From: Entamoeba histolytica HM-1:IMSS | Taxonomy: Eukaryota; Evosea; Mastigamoebida; Endamoebidae | Length of the DNA: 64,000 nucleotides | Assembly (NCBI RefSeq): GCF_000208925.1 | Contig: NW_001914876.1 | Coordinates: 33,566-97,565 of the forward strand | Direction of reading: 5' to 3' | Part shown: positions 44,073 to 53,626 of the stretch, one piece after another | Numbering within the stretch: the stretch's first letter is position 1 | How the letters are laid out: every line of letters starts with the position of its first letter | Position numbers and translations under genes: made by a program | The notes under the pieces: model-generated | What the model saw: only the letters and a program-made list of their open reading frames with translations | Databases searched by the model: none | What the model was told of the DNA's origin: nothing

Positions 44073-44822
44073 TCAGATACGTTGTAATAACCATTCATCC
44101 ATTCCAGTAACACGTAGTCCTGTGACTCCTCCAAGTTTATTAAATCTATAATTTCTAAATTTTTCACTAGAAAATATAAATGGAGATAATACACTAAAAA
44201 TTTCATCAAAATGTTTTCCTTGTGTAATTTCATTAACAAGATCTTCAATACATTCAATAGTATCAACTTTACCTGCAAAAGCTTCTTTAACAATAGAATT
44301 ACTTGTAATAGCAATAGGTTCTTGATCACCAATTTGAATTCTACCTCGTTTAATAATTAATTCTCTAATAGTTTCTGAATGAATAGGACCATAAGTAATA
44401 TATAAATTAACTATTTTTAATTTTGACATATTTTCTGGTGTTCCAACAATAATTCTAGTTTCCATTGGTTGTCTTAATCCAAATCCATTTAATATTTCTT
44501 TAATTTCTTTAATTGCTGTTATTGGAGTTCTAAGTAACATAACAGCAACTGGTTCAGTAAATCCTCGTGGTGGTTGTTTAGCCATTACTTTAGAAAGAAA
44601 CTGACTACGTGCTGTTTCATTCATTTGCTTCTTTTTAACAGCAACAATACGTTCAAGACTTAATTTAATGTGAATTTTTTTATTTTTCTTTTGAATTTTT
44701 TTCATTTGGTCTTTCATTTGTTTTCTTTTCTTTCTTTCTGACATGATTTGGTCAATAGTACTTCTTTTAATAATTACTTTTGTATCAGCTTTCTTCGGAA
44801 TGTGGCTACTTGTTTCAGTCAT
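44073..44822 (-). CDS. ribosomal L7-like ribosome-biogenesis factor (RLP7/RPL7L1)
   Basis: 249 residues from the ATG at 44822; the TTG codon before it is not a credible start. A very basic N-terminal helix (about 25-60, SERKKRKQMKDQMKK ...) precedes a uL30-type fold (about 90-175, from LLRTPITAIKEI through YGPIHSETIRELIIKRGRI). The C-terminus is L7-like but diverges from uL30 proper (no Arg-rich FKKKR stretch; ends GMDEWLLQRI). This fits RLP7/RPL7L1, a nucleolar factor acting in 27S/ITS2 pre-rRNA processing, better than the structural protein. A telo-box-like motif almost abuts the start codon. Confidence 0.82.
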   Translation of the reverse strand: MTETSSHIPKKADTKVIIKRSTIDQIMSERKKRKQMKDQMKKIQKKNKKIHIKLSLERIVAVKKKQMNETARSQFLSKVMAKQPPRGFTEPVAVMLLRTPITAIKEIKEILNGFGLRQPMETRIIVGTPENMSKLKIVNLYITYGPIHSETIRELIIKRGRIQIGDQEPIAITSNSIVKEAFAGKVDTIECIEDLVNEITQGKHFDEIFSVLSPFIFSSEKFRNYRFNKLGGVTGLRVTGMDEWLLQRI

Positions 44823-44823
44823 C

Positions 44824-44831
44824 AAGGGTTT
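44824..44831 (-). promoter_or_regulatory. telo-box-like motif upstream of RLP7
   Basis: The plus strand reads AAGGGTTT (AAACCCTT on the gene strand), 2 bp before the start codon. It is so close that it may be in the 5' UTR. Confidence 0.35.
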
Positions 44832-44943
44832 TTTAAAAAATAAATTCTTTTTTTTTATTTTTTCTCTAAAATAATTTGTTGTTGTTTTTTTTTAATGATA
44901 AAACTGATATTGAAAATATTAATAAATATCTTTCTCACTTGAA

Positions 44944-46188
44944 TTAACAATATGTCTTAAGTGTTTGCATAACATTAGGATATTTTACTACTACTGAATG
45001 TGGTTTCCAATGAAGTAATTCTTTTTTCACTAAAACCACTTTCTTTGAACACTTTTCACGTAATGCCTCCATTTTAATGTGATTAATTGAAATAATTTGT
45101 GATCCTCGATATGGAGAAATACAATTTAAAGTATCTAAAGCACTTACACAATCCTCTTTTGTTATTCCTGTTTTTAAAGTAAGATCTTCAATGGAGGGAA
45201 TTTCAGTTGAATTTAATAATTCTTCTGCAATTACTCCTGACCAATAACTTTTGAAACTAACTAATCCTAAATCACTTAATGGTTTCTCAGGACTTCCTGG
45301 AATTCCTTCAATTTTACTTAATTCATAACTCATTGAAATAAGCATTTTACCATATCCTTTTCGTTGATGATGTGGTAATACCATTAAACAACTTAAATTA
45401 TACCCATCAGGACTAGCTTTTTCTTTTGAAAAATAACCAACAATATGATAATCATCACTTTTCCACTGTTCATTATAATTAAATTCACAAAGAACATAGA
45501 AATAGAATGGTTCTACATCATAATATAATGTTTTATGATCTAAAAACATTTTACTTAATAAACAAAGTGATTGACAAAACATTTTTGCTTCTGCTCCATC
45601 AACTTCAAAAAATGCTAAATGTCTTTCATCATCTTTATAAATTAATAATCCTGGTGGAAAATGATATGGACAATGTTCTCTATGTTTAATATAAGTATTT
45701 GCTTTAGACATATATTTAAGACAATGTTCACAAATATATAATCTTTCTGCATGTCCATATTCTCCAGGATATGGTGAAAAATACCAAACATTTAAATCAT
45801 AATCTCCAATAGTAACATGTTGAATATTTTTTGTTCTTTGAAATATTTCATTTTCTTGTGGTGTTGTTTTATCAATAACTTCACTATCTTTTTCTAACAT
45901 AGAAACATTTGATTGACGTAATGCTCTTGTCATTTTACGTTGACTAACTCCATCTTCTTTTGTTGTAGGTCTAATAATATTTTCTTTTGATGAATATCGT
46001 ATAATATTATTTGCTGCTGTCCATTCATCTAATCGTTTATTATATTCTGTATATCTAACATAATATTCTGTATTTCCATTATGTTCTCTTGTTTCAAGAA
46101 TTCTTGCTTCTCTATATGATCCTTCAGGATCTTCATGTTTATGACACAATACCTTTTCATTTATCTTAAATCTCAAGATATTACTCAT
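44944..46188 (-). CDS. MYST-family histone acetyltransferase (Esa1/Tip60-like)
   Basis: 414 residues. An N-terminal chromo-barrel (about 8-62: KVLCHKHEDPEGSYREARI ... RLDEWTA) is followed by the MYST domain. It has a C2HC zinc finger (CEHC ... H ... C), the catalytic-site cysteine in NLSCLMVLP and the acetyl-CoA loop HHQRKGYGKML, with the general-base Glu in SPEKPLSDLG. This is the Esa1/Tip60/MOF layout, so acetylation of histone H4 and H2A is expected, in a NuA4-like complex. Length is close to yeast Esa1 (445). The start is the first ATG. Confidence 0.94.
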   Translation of the reverse strand: MSNILRFKINEKVLCHKHEDPEGSYREARILETREHNGNTEYYVRYTEYNKRLDEWTAANNIIRYSSKENIIRPTTKEDGVSQRKMTRALRQSNVSMLEKDSEVIDKTTPQENEIFQRTKNIQHVTIGDYDLNVWYFSPYPGEYGHAERLYICEHCLKYMSKANTYIKHREHCPYHFPPGLLIYKDDERHLAFFEVDGAEAKMFCQSLCLLSKMFLDHKTLYYDVEPFYFYVLCEFNYNEQWKSDDYHIVGYFSKEKASPDGYNLSCLMVLPHHQRKGYGKMLISMSYELSKIEGIPGSPEKPLSDLGLVSFKSYWSGVIAEELLNSTEIPSIEDLTLKTGITKEDCVSALDTLNCISPYRGSQIISINHIKMEALREKCSKKVVLVKKELLHWKPHSVVVKYPNVMQTLKTYC

Positions 46189-46401
46189 TTAATCTTTAAA
46201 AATAAAATATCATTTCTTTTTTTATTTTTATTTTTTGGCTTTATTATTTAATTTTTTTGTTCTCACATTTACTTTTTTTCCTTTATCTTGAGATTTTCTG
46301 GTATTTTTTCATTTATTTTGTCTAATACTAAAAAAATTTTTTTAAGGGTTTTTAATTGTATGAAATTTGAAATATAAAACATTTTTCTAAACAAACAGAA
46401 A

Positions 46402-48441
46402 TTAACAATTAGAAATACCAGCAACTGATTGACATTGCTTTGTAAAATAATCATCACATATCCCACAGAAACTTGATTTTGATGAACGACAATAACCACA
46501 TGAATTAATACTACATAATCCTGGATCAGTATTTTTTGCACATGTTTTAAATGTTAATGTAGGATAATCAAGAAGGACAATTCCATTACATTGAAGACTC
46601 ACTTTAACTACTGAATCAACAATGTCACCATGTGGAATTCCCATAAGAAAAGGATGAGATAAACAAAATAATTTCTGTGAGGTATTAAATGATAATCCAT
46701 TTGGTAAATAAGGTTCACTAATTATTTTTGGTGAAAAACAATTCCATGATATTTGAGGCATAGTTACATGCCTTACTTCTACATTATCTGAAAGATGAAC
46801 TACATATTGAGAATCATCTCCAAAATTTTTTCCTTCATAAAATGGTTGATATACAGTACAAAGAATAATAACTGCAATACAAATAGCTTGAAAGATTACT
46901 AAAACAATAAATGAATATTGATATGGAAGTCCAAATCTATATGATGCTTTATTAATAAAATAACATATTACTAATGATATTATTACACCAATAATATAAC
47001 AACTAACAAGAGTTATTACATGATATCCAATGATAATAGACAGCATTAACATTGACATTAAAAGTGAAAAAACAATATACCACGTAATATATTGGGATAA
47101 TCTCCATTTAAAATTGATATTATTTTTTATTGGAAAGAATGCCTTTTTAGTTTTTAAGAAATTCATTACTTCTGTTTTATTAATTAGTACAAAAATCCAT
47201 AATATAATAGATAATAATATTGTTATTCCCATTAAAAAGTACATTGATGGAAAGATAATTGCAATAATTATACAAGTAATGGTACTAAACAAACAACTAA
47301 ATATTAAAAATGATATTGGTCCAAATATATGCATCATACGTATTTTCCATTGAATGAATTTAGATTTTTCTTCTCGTTGGGGATTATTACAATTCATTTC
47401 AAATAATACTTTTTCTAACTGTGTAATTGCACAATCAACTTTCTTTGATACACCATTTATTTCTTCTATTTCTCTTAATCCTTGTGCATTATTATGTATT
47501 TCTTTTAATGCCTCAACAAGAAGAGGAATAATTCCTAAATAATCTACTGTCAATTTTCCTGTATCATCTTCTTTCACTAAGTCTGGATAAATCTTTTGTA
47601 CATCCTGTGCAACAAATCCATATTTTTTATTATCACTATCATTTTTATAAGAATAAGACACTCCAACTAAAGATAAAATTCCATTAAGAGAATTGTGTAT
47701 TTCTTCAATATCAGTTTTACTTCGTGCATCTGACCTTACTAAAAATCCATTTTCTGCAAATATTTCTCCAAGTACATGCAATTGTCTGAGATTTTCATTA
47801 ATCTTTTCAATCTTAATAAAATCTTCTGGTGATATTTGGTAATCTCCTGTTGATGGAATTTTAATCATTTGTTGTATTTCATTTGTATTTATGTTTTGTT
47901 TTATTGGTGTTGGTTGCATTTCAATTCCAATAGGTGTGTCAATAGCAAGAGGTGCTCCAGAATATGATATTGGAACACTTTCTATTGAACGACTTGGTGT
48001 AGTTTCATTATTAATAACACTATTTGATGATGAATTAGTATGAATTTCATTGTCAAATGACTTTGAATTAGGGTCAAAGGCAAAAGGATATTGTAAATTG
48101 TTATCACCATCATTATTATTTATTATTATTTTTTTTTTAATTTTTGTTGGTGGATATTTATCTATCAATTTAATCATATAATCCTCACACAACCTTTTAA
48201 TATCATCTTTTTGAGGAGATAACTTAAACGTTGTTAATAATAAATTATTTGGATTCTTTCCTGGTTTACTAAGTTCTGTTCGTAAATGTGCATCCCAAAC
48301 ATGTGCATAACAATTATATCTTGTTTTAGGTGCTTCTTCACATTTAGGAAATGTACATTTCCAATTTTTCTTTCTTTGATTTTGTGTTCTTGGAATTTGT
48401 TCACTTTCAACAAGAACAAGAGGAGGTGATGATTGGTTCAT
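46402..48441 (-). CDS. membrane-tethered zinc-finger protein with ICA (peptidase S74) self-cleavage domain, MYRF-like
   Basis: 679 residues. A C2H2-like finger lies near the N-terminus (C29, C34, H47, H52), then a disordered Ser/Thr/Asn-rich linker. An intramolecular-chaperone autoprocessing (ICA, peptidase S74) domain spans about 228-325, with the motif SDARSK: Ser237 and Lys242 are spaced as the catalytic dyad of MYRF and phage tail-spike proteins. A following segment contains GFVAQDVQKIYPDLV and VDYLGIIPLLVEAL, typical of the fold. About five membrane helices follow (373-398, 400-420, 449-472, 474-496, 508-531), then a Cys-rich C-terminus of about 148 residues that should lie outside. By analogy, self-cleavage before Ser237 would free the N-terminal finger to enter the nucleus. 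DNA binding is inferred. Confidence 0.8.
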   Translation of the reverse strand: MNQSSPPLVLVESEQIPRTQNQRKKNWKCTFPKCEEAPKTRYNCYAHVWDAHLRTELSKPGKNPNNLLLTTFKLSPQKDDIKRLCEDYMIKLIDKYPPTKIKKKIIINNNDGDNNLQYPFAFDPNSKSFDNEIHTNSSSNSVINNETTPSRSIESVPISYSGAPLAIDTPIGIEMQPTPIKQNINTNEIQQMIKIPSTGDYQISPEDFIKIEKINENLRQLHVLGEIFAENGFLVRSDARSKTDIEEIHNSLNGILSLVGVSYSYKNDSDNKKYGFVAQDVQKIYPDLVKEDDTGKLTVDYLGIIPLLVEALKEIHNNAQGLREIEEINGVSKKVDCAITQLEKVLFEMNCNNPQREEKSKFIQWKIRMMHIFGPISFLIFSCLFSTITCIIIAIIFPSMYFLMGITILLSIILWIFVLINKTEVMNFLKTKKAFFPIKNNINFKWRLSQYITWYIVFSLLMSMLMLSIIIGYHVITLVSCYIIGVIISLVICYFINKASYRFGLPYQYSFIVLVIFQAICIAVIILCTVYQPFYEGKNFGDDSQYVVHLSDNVEVRHVTMPQISWNCFSPKIISEPYLPNGLSFNTSQKLFCLSHPFLMGIPHGDIVDSVVKVSLQCNGIVLLDYPTLTFKTCAKNTDPGLCSINSCGYCRSSKSSFCGICDDYFTKQCQSVAGISNC

Positions 48442-48979
48442 TTCAATAAAATCTGTTCAATTTTCAAGTTTTATGTTTTAATATTTATTTGTTTTATATA
48501 ACGTAAATATTCATTAAAATTAAAAAAGAGAATAAAAATAATAATAATCTACGCTTTTATTTATTTATAAAAAATAATAGACAAAAGAAAGTTGGTATTG
48601 TTTTCAATAGTAAATAGTTTTATAGATATTAACTCATTAATTGAAGTTTATTATAATATATAAAGAATAAAAGAAGAAGTAATATAATAATTCTAAACTA
48701 AATGAAGGTTTACAGAAATAGTAATGAAAAGAATATTTAAGATAGAAGAGGTAAAGAGTTTTATAGTTATTAATTTTATCAGATAGAGTTATTGTTCTTC
48801 ATAATGAGATTTATTATATTAATTTATAAAATAAAAACCAAAAAGAGTCATAAAGATTTTGAGAAGAAAATAAGGAATAAAAAGAAGAAGTAAAATAGTT
48901 TAATAAAGAAGATATGAATAATGATATAAATTAATAACAAAAATAGAATCTAATGTAAAAATAAAATGATAAAAATCAA
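48442..48979. other. intergenic region upstream of the MYRF-like gene
   Basis: 538 bp, the promoter side of the MYRF-like gene and the 3' side of KRR1. It contains an imperfect direct repetition: a GTTTTATAG-TATTAA unit near 48618 and again near 48760, each followed by a distal AAGAAGAAGTAA stretch (about 48674 and 48882). No gene was seen. Confidence 0.4.
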
Positions 48980-49747
48980 TCAATCATCTCGTTCAGGAGG
49001 AAAAGGAGAATAATTTTTCTTCTTTTCTATAATTTTCTTTTTTAATTCTTTTTTCTTTTTCTTAATTTCTTTTAATTTTTCAGGTTTAGTATTTTGTTTC
49101 TTTGAGTATTGAGGAATATAACGAGACCAATCTTCGTTTTTCATATTTTCGTTTTTCATTAATTCTTTTTTAATCATTAATGCCTTAATATTATAAATTG
49201 GATGAATATTGTCCATACAATCTTCTACTATCTTTCTAACCATTTTAATACCAGAAGGTGAACCAATTACACTTACTGTTTTACCTTGAATTAAAATAAA
49301 ACATCCAGTTAATATTTCAATTGCTTTTTGGGTAGCTCCATTAGGACCTACTAAACGTTGTCTTCTTTTAACAAATCGTTCTTTATTTTTAATCATATTA
49401 CCAATTTTTATAATATCACACCAATATTGGTCTTGAAGAACTTTTATTGCTTCTTGTGCTGGAACTCCTCTTGATAATAACTTCAACATATCACGTGCTT
49501 TAATAATAATGAATGGATCCCATGTTTTACGAGTTGTTTTAACTGTCATTATACCTTTAACTAAATCAAGTTCTCCTTTTAAACAAACTTCATCTAAAGC
49601 TTTATTTATGACATACCACATCCCTTTTAAATATGATTCTCGATATTTTGGAAATAAAATTGAAAAACTACTCTCTTCTAATAGTCCATTAGGATTGTCC
49701 TCTGGTTTAAAATCATTAACTTTCCATAATGGATCATTTGCACTCAT
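48980..49747 (-). CDS. KRR1: KRR1 small-subunit processome component
   Basis: 255 residues from the ATG at 49747; the preceding TTG is not a start. The order is WKVNDF near the N-terminus, FPKYRESYLKGMWYVINKAL, then a KH domain containing KNKERFVKRRQRLVGPNGATQKAIEIL with the modified GxxG. A SRYIPQYSKK motif and Lys-rich tail follow. These are hallmark KRR1 segments. KRR1 acts in the nucleolus in 18S rRNA maturation. The protein is shorter than yeast KRR1 (316) mainly because the tail is short. A telo-box-like AAAACCCTAA lies upstream, and it is divergent from the next gene. Confidence 0.93.
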   Translation of the reverse strand: MSANDPLWKVNDFKPEDNPNGLLEESSFSILFPKYRESYLKGMWYVINKALDEVCLKGELDLVKGIMTVKTTRKTWDPFIIIKARDMLKLLSRGVPAQEAIKVLQDQYWCDIIKIGNMIKNKERFVKRRQRLVGPNGATQKAIEILTGCFILIQGKTVSVIGSPSGIKMVRKIVEDCMDNIHPIYNIKALMIKKELMKNENMKNEDWSRYIPQYSKKQNTKPEKLKEIKKKKKELKKKIIEKKKNYSPFPPERDD

Positions 49748-49790
49748 CAACCAAGAACTGAATTTTTAAATTCTTTTCATTTTTTTTTTT

Positions 49791-49800
49791 TTAGGGTTTT
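49791..49800 (-). promoter_or_regulatory. telo-box upstream of KRR1
   Basis: On the gene strand it reads AAAACCCTAA, an exact plant-style telo-box core, about 45 bp before the start codon and next to a poly-A/T run. Confidence 0.45.
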
Positions 49801-49873
49801 TAATTAAATTTGTGTTTTTCTTTTTTAATAATTTTTAAGAAAAATTATTGAAGTTTTTCATAAACGTAATTTG

Positions 49874-51016
49874 ATGATGAAAGCAGTTACTCAACTTATT
49901 TGGGGAAATGTAGAAGAAGAAATTCCTAATGAAATTTATAGAAATATTCAAGTTATTCCAAAAGAGGCACAAATATATTTTCCAGTTGTGCTTGATGAAG
50001 TAAGATTGAGATATTATAAAGAGACAACAACAAAACTCTGTTCAAGTAAGATTCAAATAGAAGATGATATTTTATTTATTATTCCTGATCATAAACTTAA
50101 ATCAAATGAGTTACATTGTATTGAATCGTTTATTGAACATAGTGTTCCATATGTTGAAAGTATTCAATTGGTTAATATAAATAATGCAGATAATGCATTT
50201 TATAATTATTTACTCCCTCTTTATCTTGAAAACAAATTTCATGCTCAATTTGTTATTGATCAACAAAATAAAAGAATTATTTTTCAACAAGAAATAGAAT
50301 GTACTAAAGAAGACATTATAAAATATATTAATTCTTTAAATGTAAAACCATTAAAACTTAATTATACATTTGATAATGAACAATTTCATTCATTTGCAAT
50401 AAATGACTTTATTTCATTTGAGAATTTTAAAACACAACATTCATTTGAAATACCAATACAACCTTCTTTAACATTTATATTGAGAAAGTACAATTCTTTC
50501 ATTAAAAGAGAAATGAAAAGGTATTGTGTTGTAGCTCAAAATCCCGAAATGATGAAAGGAAATTATCAATTAGGAGATAATCATATCACTTGTTATACTT
50601 TTAACTCTTTAGTAAAAGACATGTTCCTTAATGTACTTAATAGATATTGTGAACAAGTACAAAATTCAACACTTTCTTATTCATTTGATTATAGGTATAT
50701 TAAGAAATTATGTAAATCATTTAACATACAATATCAAAATGAAATAGTTGCAATTAGGTTTATTAATTCAAGTAATTTTAAATCTAATTGTGTTTCAATG
50801 ATGTATATTGAACAGAGTCAATTTGAAAAATATTTTTTAATTGTTAAAAAAATGGCTGAAGAACATAAGACATATCCTTTAGACTCTATTCAATTAACAA
50901 ATGAACAACAAAATTATTTTATTCAGAAAGGGGTAATTTTTGATAAAGAGTCACATTTAATTCATTCATTTTCAAGACAAACTTCTACTGAGCTAAGTGC
51001 ATATGAAAATAAATAA
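49874..51016 (+). CDS. protein of unknown function
   Basis: 380 residues from the ATG at 49874 (a TTG precedes it). Mixed alpha/beta composition with several hydrophobic strands (KIQIEDDILFIIPDH, FPVVLDEVRLRYY, EIVAIRFINSS). No signal peptide, membrane helix or known motif. A short acidic region is near the start (NVEEEIPNEIY). It is divergent from KRR1 across 126 bp and tail-to-tail with Exo70 across 40 bp. I cannot assign a family. Confidence 0.6.
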   Translation: MMKAVTQLIWGNVEEEIPNEIYRNIQVIPKEAQIYFPVVLDEVRLRYYKETTTKLCSSKIQIEDDILFIIPDHKLKSNELHCIESFIEHSVPYVESIQLVNINNADNAFYNYLLPLYLENKFHAQFVIDQQNKRIIFQQEIECTKEDIIKYINSLNVKPLKLNYTFDNEQFHSFAINDFISFENFKTQHSFEIPIQPSLTFILRKYNSFIKREMKRYCVVAQNPEMMKGNYQLGDNHITCYTFNSLVKDMFLNVLNRYCEQVQNSTLSYSFDYRYIKKLCKSFNIQYQNEIVAIRFINSSNFKSNCVSMMYIEQSQFEKYFLIVKKMAEEHKTYPLDSIQLTNEQQNYFIQKGVIFDKESHLIHSFSRQTSTELSAYENK

Positions 51017-51056
51017 CCTAAATGATTCTTTAAAATCAAAAAGAAAAAAAATTCAC

Positions 51057-53354
51057 TTAGAATGGATTAATATTCTTAATAAACTTCTTAGTACTTTTCA
51101 ATGGGTTTTTAATTACTTTTGGAGTTTCTTTAACAATATCCACAGGTTTATGTGATAGATTTTTTAAATGTTGTGGAAGATTTTGTAAAGGAGTAGCTAA
51201 AGAAGTAATAGTAGACATTTTAGGAACAAAATGAGGTACATTTTGTAGGAAGTCAGGAATGTAATCCGTAAGTTCTTTTGATTCACCATTAACATCAGTT
51301 TTAGCTTCAAACATTAATTTAATACATTGCTCAACCATTTGAGGAGTATAAAGGAAATATTTAGTAGGATTTTGAGTAAATTTAACTTTTTCATAATTAT
51401 TATAGAAAAGAGTGTATGGTTCTAATATTTGTTCTTTTAATACACTTCTTAGCTCCTCTTTTAATTGGTCATTATAAACTGAATATCCACTAGATACTGT
51501 ATGAAGTGCTTGGAAATCTTTATTAAATGAAGTAAAAGCTTTCTTAATTTGTTCACTTTTACTAGGTCTAGCATTTAAAGTTTCATAAATTGATTGAAGA
51601 GAGTCTTTATATTCGTGTATGGCATTTTCTTTTTTTGTTGTAAAGTCACTTTCTATTTTCTTTTGTAAACTACTTCCAAATAATTTTTCAAATCCATCTA
51701 ACATACACACATTCATAATAAATGCGTAATTATTTATTTTAAATATTTTTCCTAGTCTGGATTTTTCTTTTGATGCTCTTGCCTCTATCATCTGGCATAA
51801 ATTTTGAATACACACATCTACAAACATTCCTACATATCCCTCATCTTCTGTTCCATTACTATTTTGTTTGTTTTCTTCTCTATACATTCTACTTATATAA
51901 CTAGATAGTTGTGGAAGATATTTCTCTAATTTAGAAAGATAATGCATTGTATCAGCTGCGAGTTGAGATACTGTTCCATCTACTGGAATACTACTCTCTG
52001 TCCATGAAAATATTTTATTTAATGTAGAATCTATAAGGACTTCATCTCTAAATTTAATTAATAACGTTTTAACATTTGTATACATTGTGTCAAATAATGC
52101 ATCTACTCTTTTAGTTTGAGAATCTCTTTTATCTCCTGTTGTATCTTCAACATATAAATCATCTTCCTCCTCATCATCTTCTTTTTTATCACTACCAAAT
52201 GTAAATGATGATGTTAGAACATTAAATCCTTTTTCTAACGCAATAAATCCTTTTGACTTATTCTTTGGATCTTCATTTATTTTAAGTGCATTAGTGAAGT
52301 CAGCCTTCATATTTTCATAAACTTCAAGTATATCAAGTAATGGGAAAACAATAAATGGAGTATCCAATGTTTGTAATGTTGAAACAAATGATGTATATAA
52401 ATCAATAAAAGCAGTGAATGGTTCATCCGTAGTCCCAACAAAGAATTTATCAAAATCGTTTTGAAGAATATCTTGCTGAAAAATACGTTCGTTTTGAAAC
52501 AAAGAAAGAACATGCTTCATAGTAGTAATAAATGCATTTTTACCATTAGTATATCCTACTGTATACTCTACAACTTCATCACTTTCAGTTAATACTGGTA
52601 AAGTAATACTTTGAATAACTTCTAATAAATACTCTTTTCTATTCTCAAATATTACAGCAAAAACATCATGAGCATTAGCTCTTAATAATGTTCCAGCTTC
52701 AAATATTATTGGCATAGCTTTCTTTAACATTTGAAGATATTCTGTTCCAATATAAGACTCTTTTGATAATATTTGTGAAACACTTTCTGGTTTACTAATC
52801 TCAACAAATAAATCATTATAAAATACTAACGTTTTATCATAAACTATTTGTAAATGATTCTTTGTATCTATTTCATGTGCACTATAAAATTGATATTCTT
52901 TTCTATCATTCATAAATTGATAAATTTTAATACAGTCTTGAAGTAAATTAACACATTCATCAAATGTATTTACACTACCAATTCTTTCTTGTATTCCATT
53001 AGCTAACTTTAACATATCACCAACTTGGTTGATTGAGCCAATAGCATTTTGTAATAACATTTTATCTTTCTTTAATGAATCAATAGTATTGTCTACTTTA
53101 TTATTAGTTGCTTCTTCTAATTTATTATTTAACTCATCTATAGTAGTATGTGCTCCACTGAATAAAGAAGCAATTGAACCAATAGTTTTATCCATTCGAC
53201 TGACAATTTGTTCTCCTTTTGTAAGTGAGTCAGTAATTAAATCATCCTCTTCAAGTATCTCTGAATTTATTACGCTAGATCTTAACTCAAATTGTTCATT
53301 TAATAACAGTGTGATAATTCGTTGTTGGTCTTTAGACCGTTGGTTCTCTTCCAT
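51057..53354 (-). CDS. Exo70-family exocyst subunit
   Basis: 765 residues, almost wholly helical. The N-terminal ~100 residues form a coiled coil (SRMDKTIGSIASLFSGAHTTIDELNNKL). The C-terminal Exo70 domain carries the family pattern FNKDFQALHTVSSGYSVYNDQLKEELR, then EPYTLFYNNYEKVKFTQNPTKYFLYTPQMVEQCI, and the last 40 residues are basic (KSTKKFIKNINPF), fitting the PI(4,5)P2-binding end of Exo70. An acidic insert (DDEEEDDLYVED) sits in the middle. Role: tethering of secretory vesicles at the plasma membrane, relevant to secretion and phagocytosis. Confidence 0.85.
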   Translation of the reverse strand: MEENQRSKDQQRIITLLLNEQFELRSSVINSEILEEDDLITDSLTKGEQIVSRMDKTIGSIASLFSGAHTTIDELNNKLEEATNNKVDNTIDSLKKDKMLLQNAIGSINQVGDMLKLANGIQERIGSVNTFDECVNLLQDCIKIYQFMNDRKEYQFYSAHEIDTKNHLQIVYDKTLVFYNDLFVEISKPESVSQILSKESYIGTEYLQMLKKAMPIIFEAGTLLRANAHDVFAVIFENRKEYLLEVIQSITLPVLTESDEVVEYTVGYTNGKNAFITTMKHVLSLFQNERIFQQDILQNDFDKFFVGTTDEPFTAFIDLYTSFVSTLQTLDTPFIVFPLLDILEVYENMKADFTNALKINEDPKNKSKGFIALEKGFNVLTSSFTFGSDKKEDDEEEDDLYVEDTTGDKRDSQTKRVDALFDTMYTNVKTLLIKFRDEVLIDSTLNKIFSWTESSIPVDGTVSQLAADTMHYLSKLEKYLPQLSSYISRMYREENKQNSNGTEDEGYVGMFVDVCIQNLCQMIEARASKEKSRLGKIFKINNYAFIMNVCMLDGFEKLFGSSLQKKIESDFTTKKENAIHEYKDSLQSIYETLNARPSKSEQIKKAFTSFNKDFQALHTVSSGYSVYNDQLKEELRSVLKEQILEPYTLFYNNYEKVKFTQNPTKYFLYTPQMVEQCIKLMFEAKTDVNGESKELTDYIPDFLQNVPHFVPKMSTITSLATPLQNLPQHLKNLSHKPVDIVKETPKVIKNPLKSTKKFIKNINPF

Positions 53355-53626
53355 GTCAAATCGAAGTATTAAAACAGTTCTTTTGAACTTTTTTTTCTTT
53401 TTTTTCTTTGTTCTTAAATTAGTAATTCTATTTTTAAATTATTTTCATCAATAAAATTTGTCTTTTCAATGAATGAAACTTTAGTTTATGTAATATATAA
53501 CGAAATAATTCATTATTTTTAAAAAAAAGAAAAAACAAAAAAGATAAATAACAAAGAAAAGAGTATTTACTCAAAGAAATTAAATTTCAATAAAGAATCA
53601 ATCAAATAATAAATAATCAATCTATG

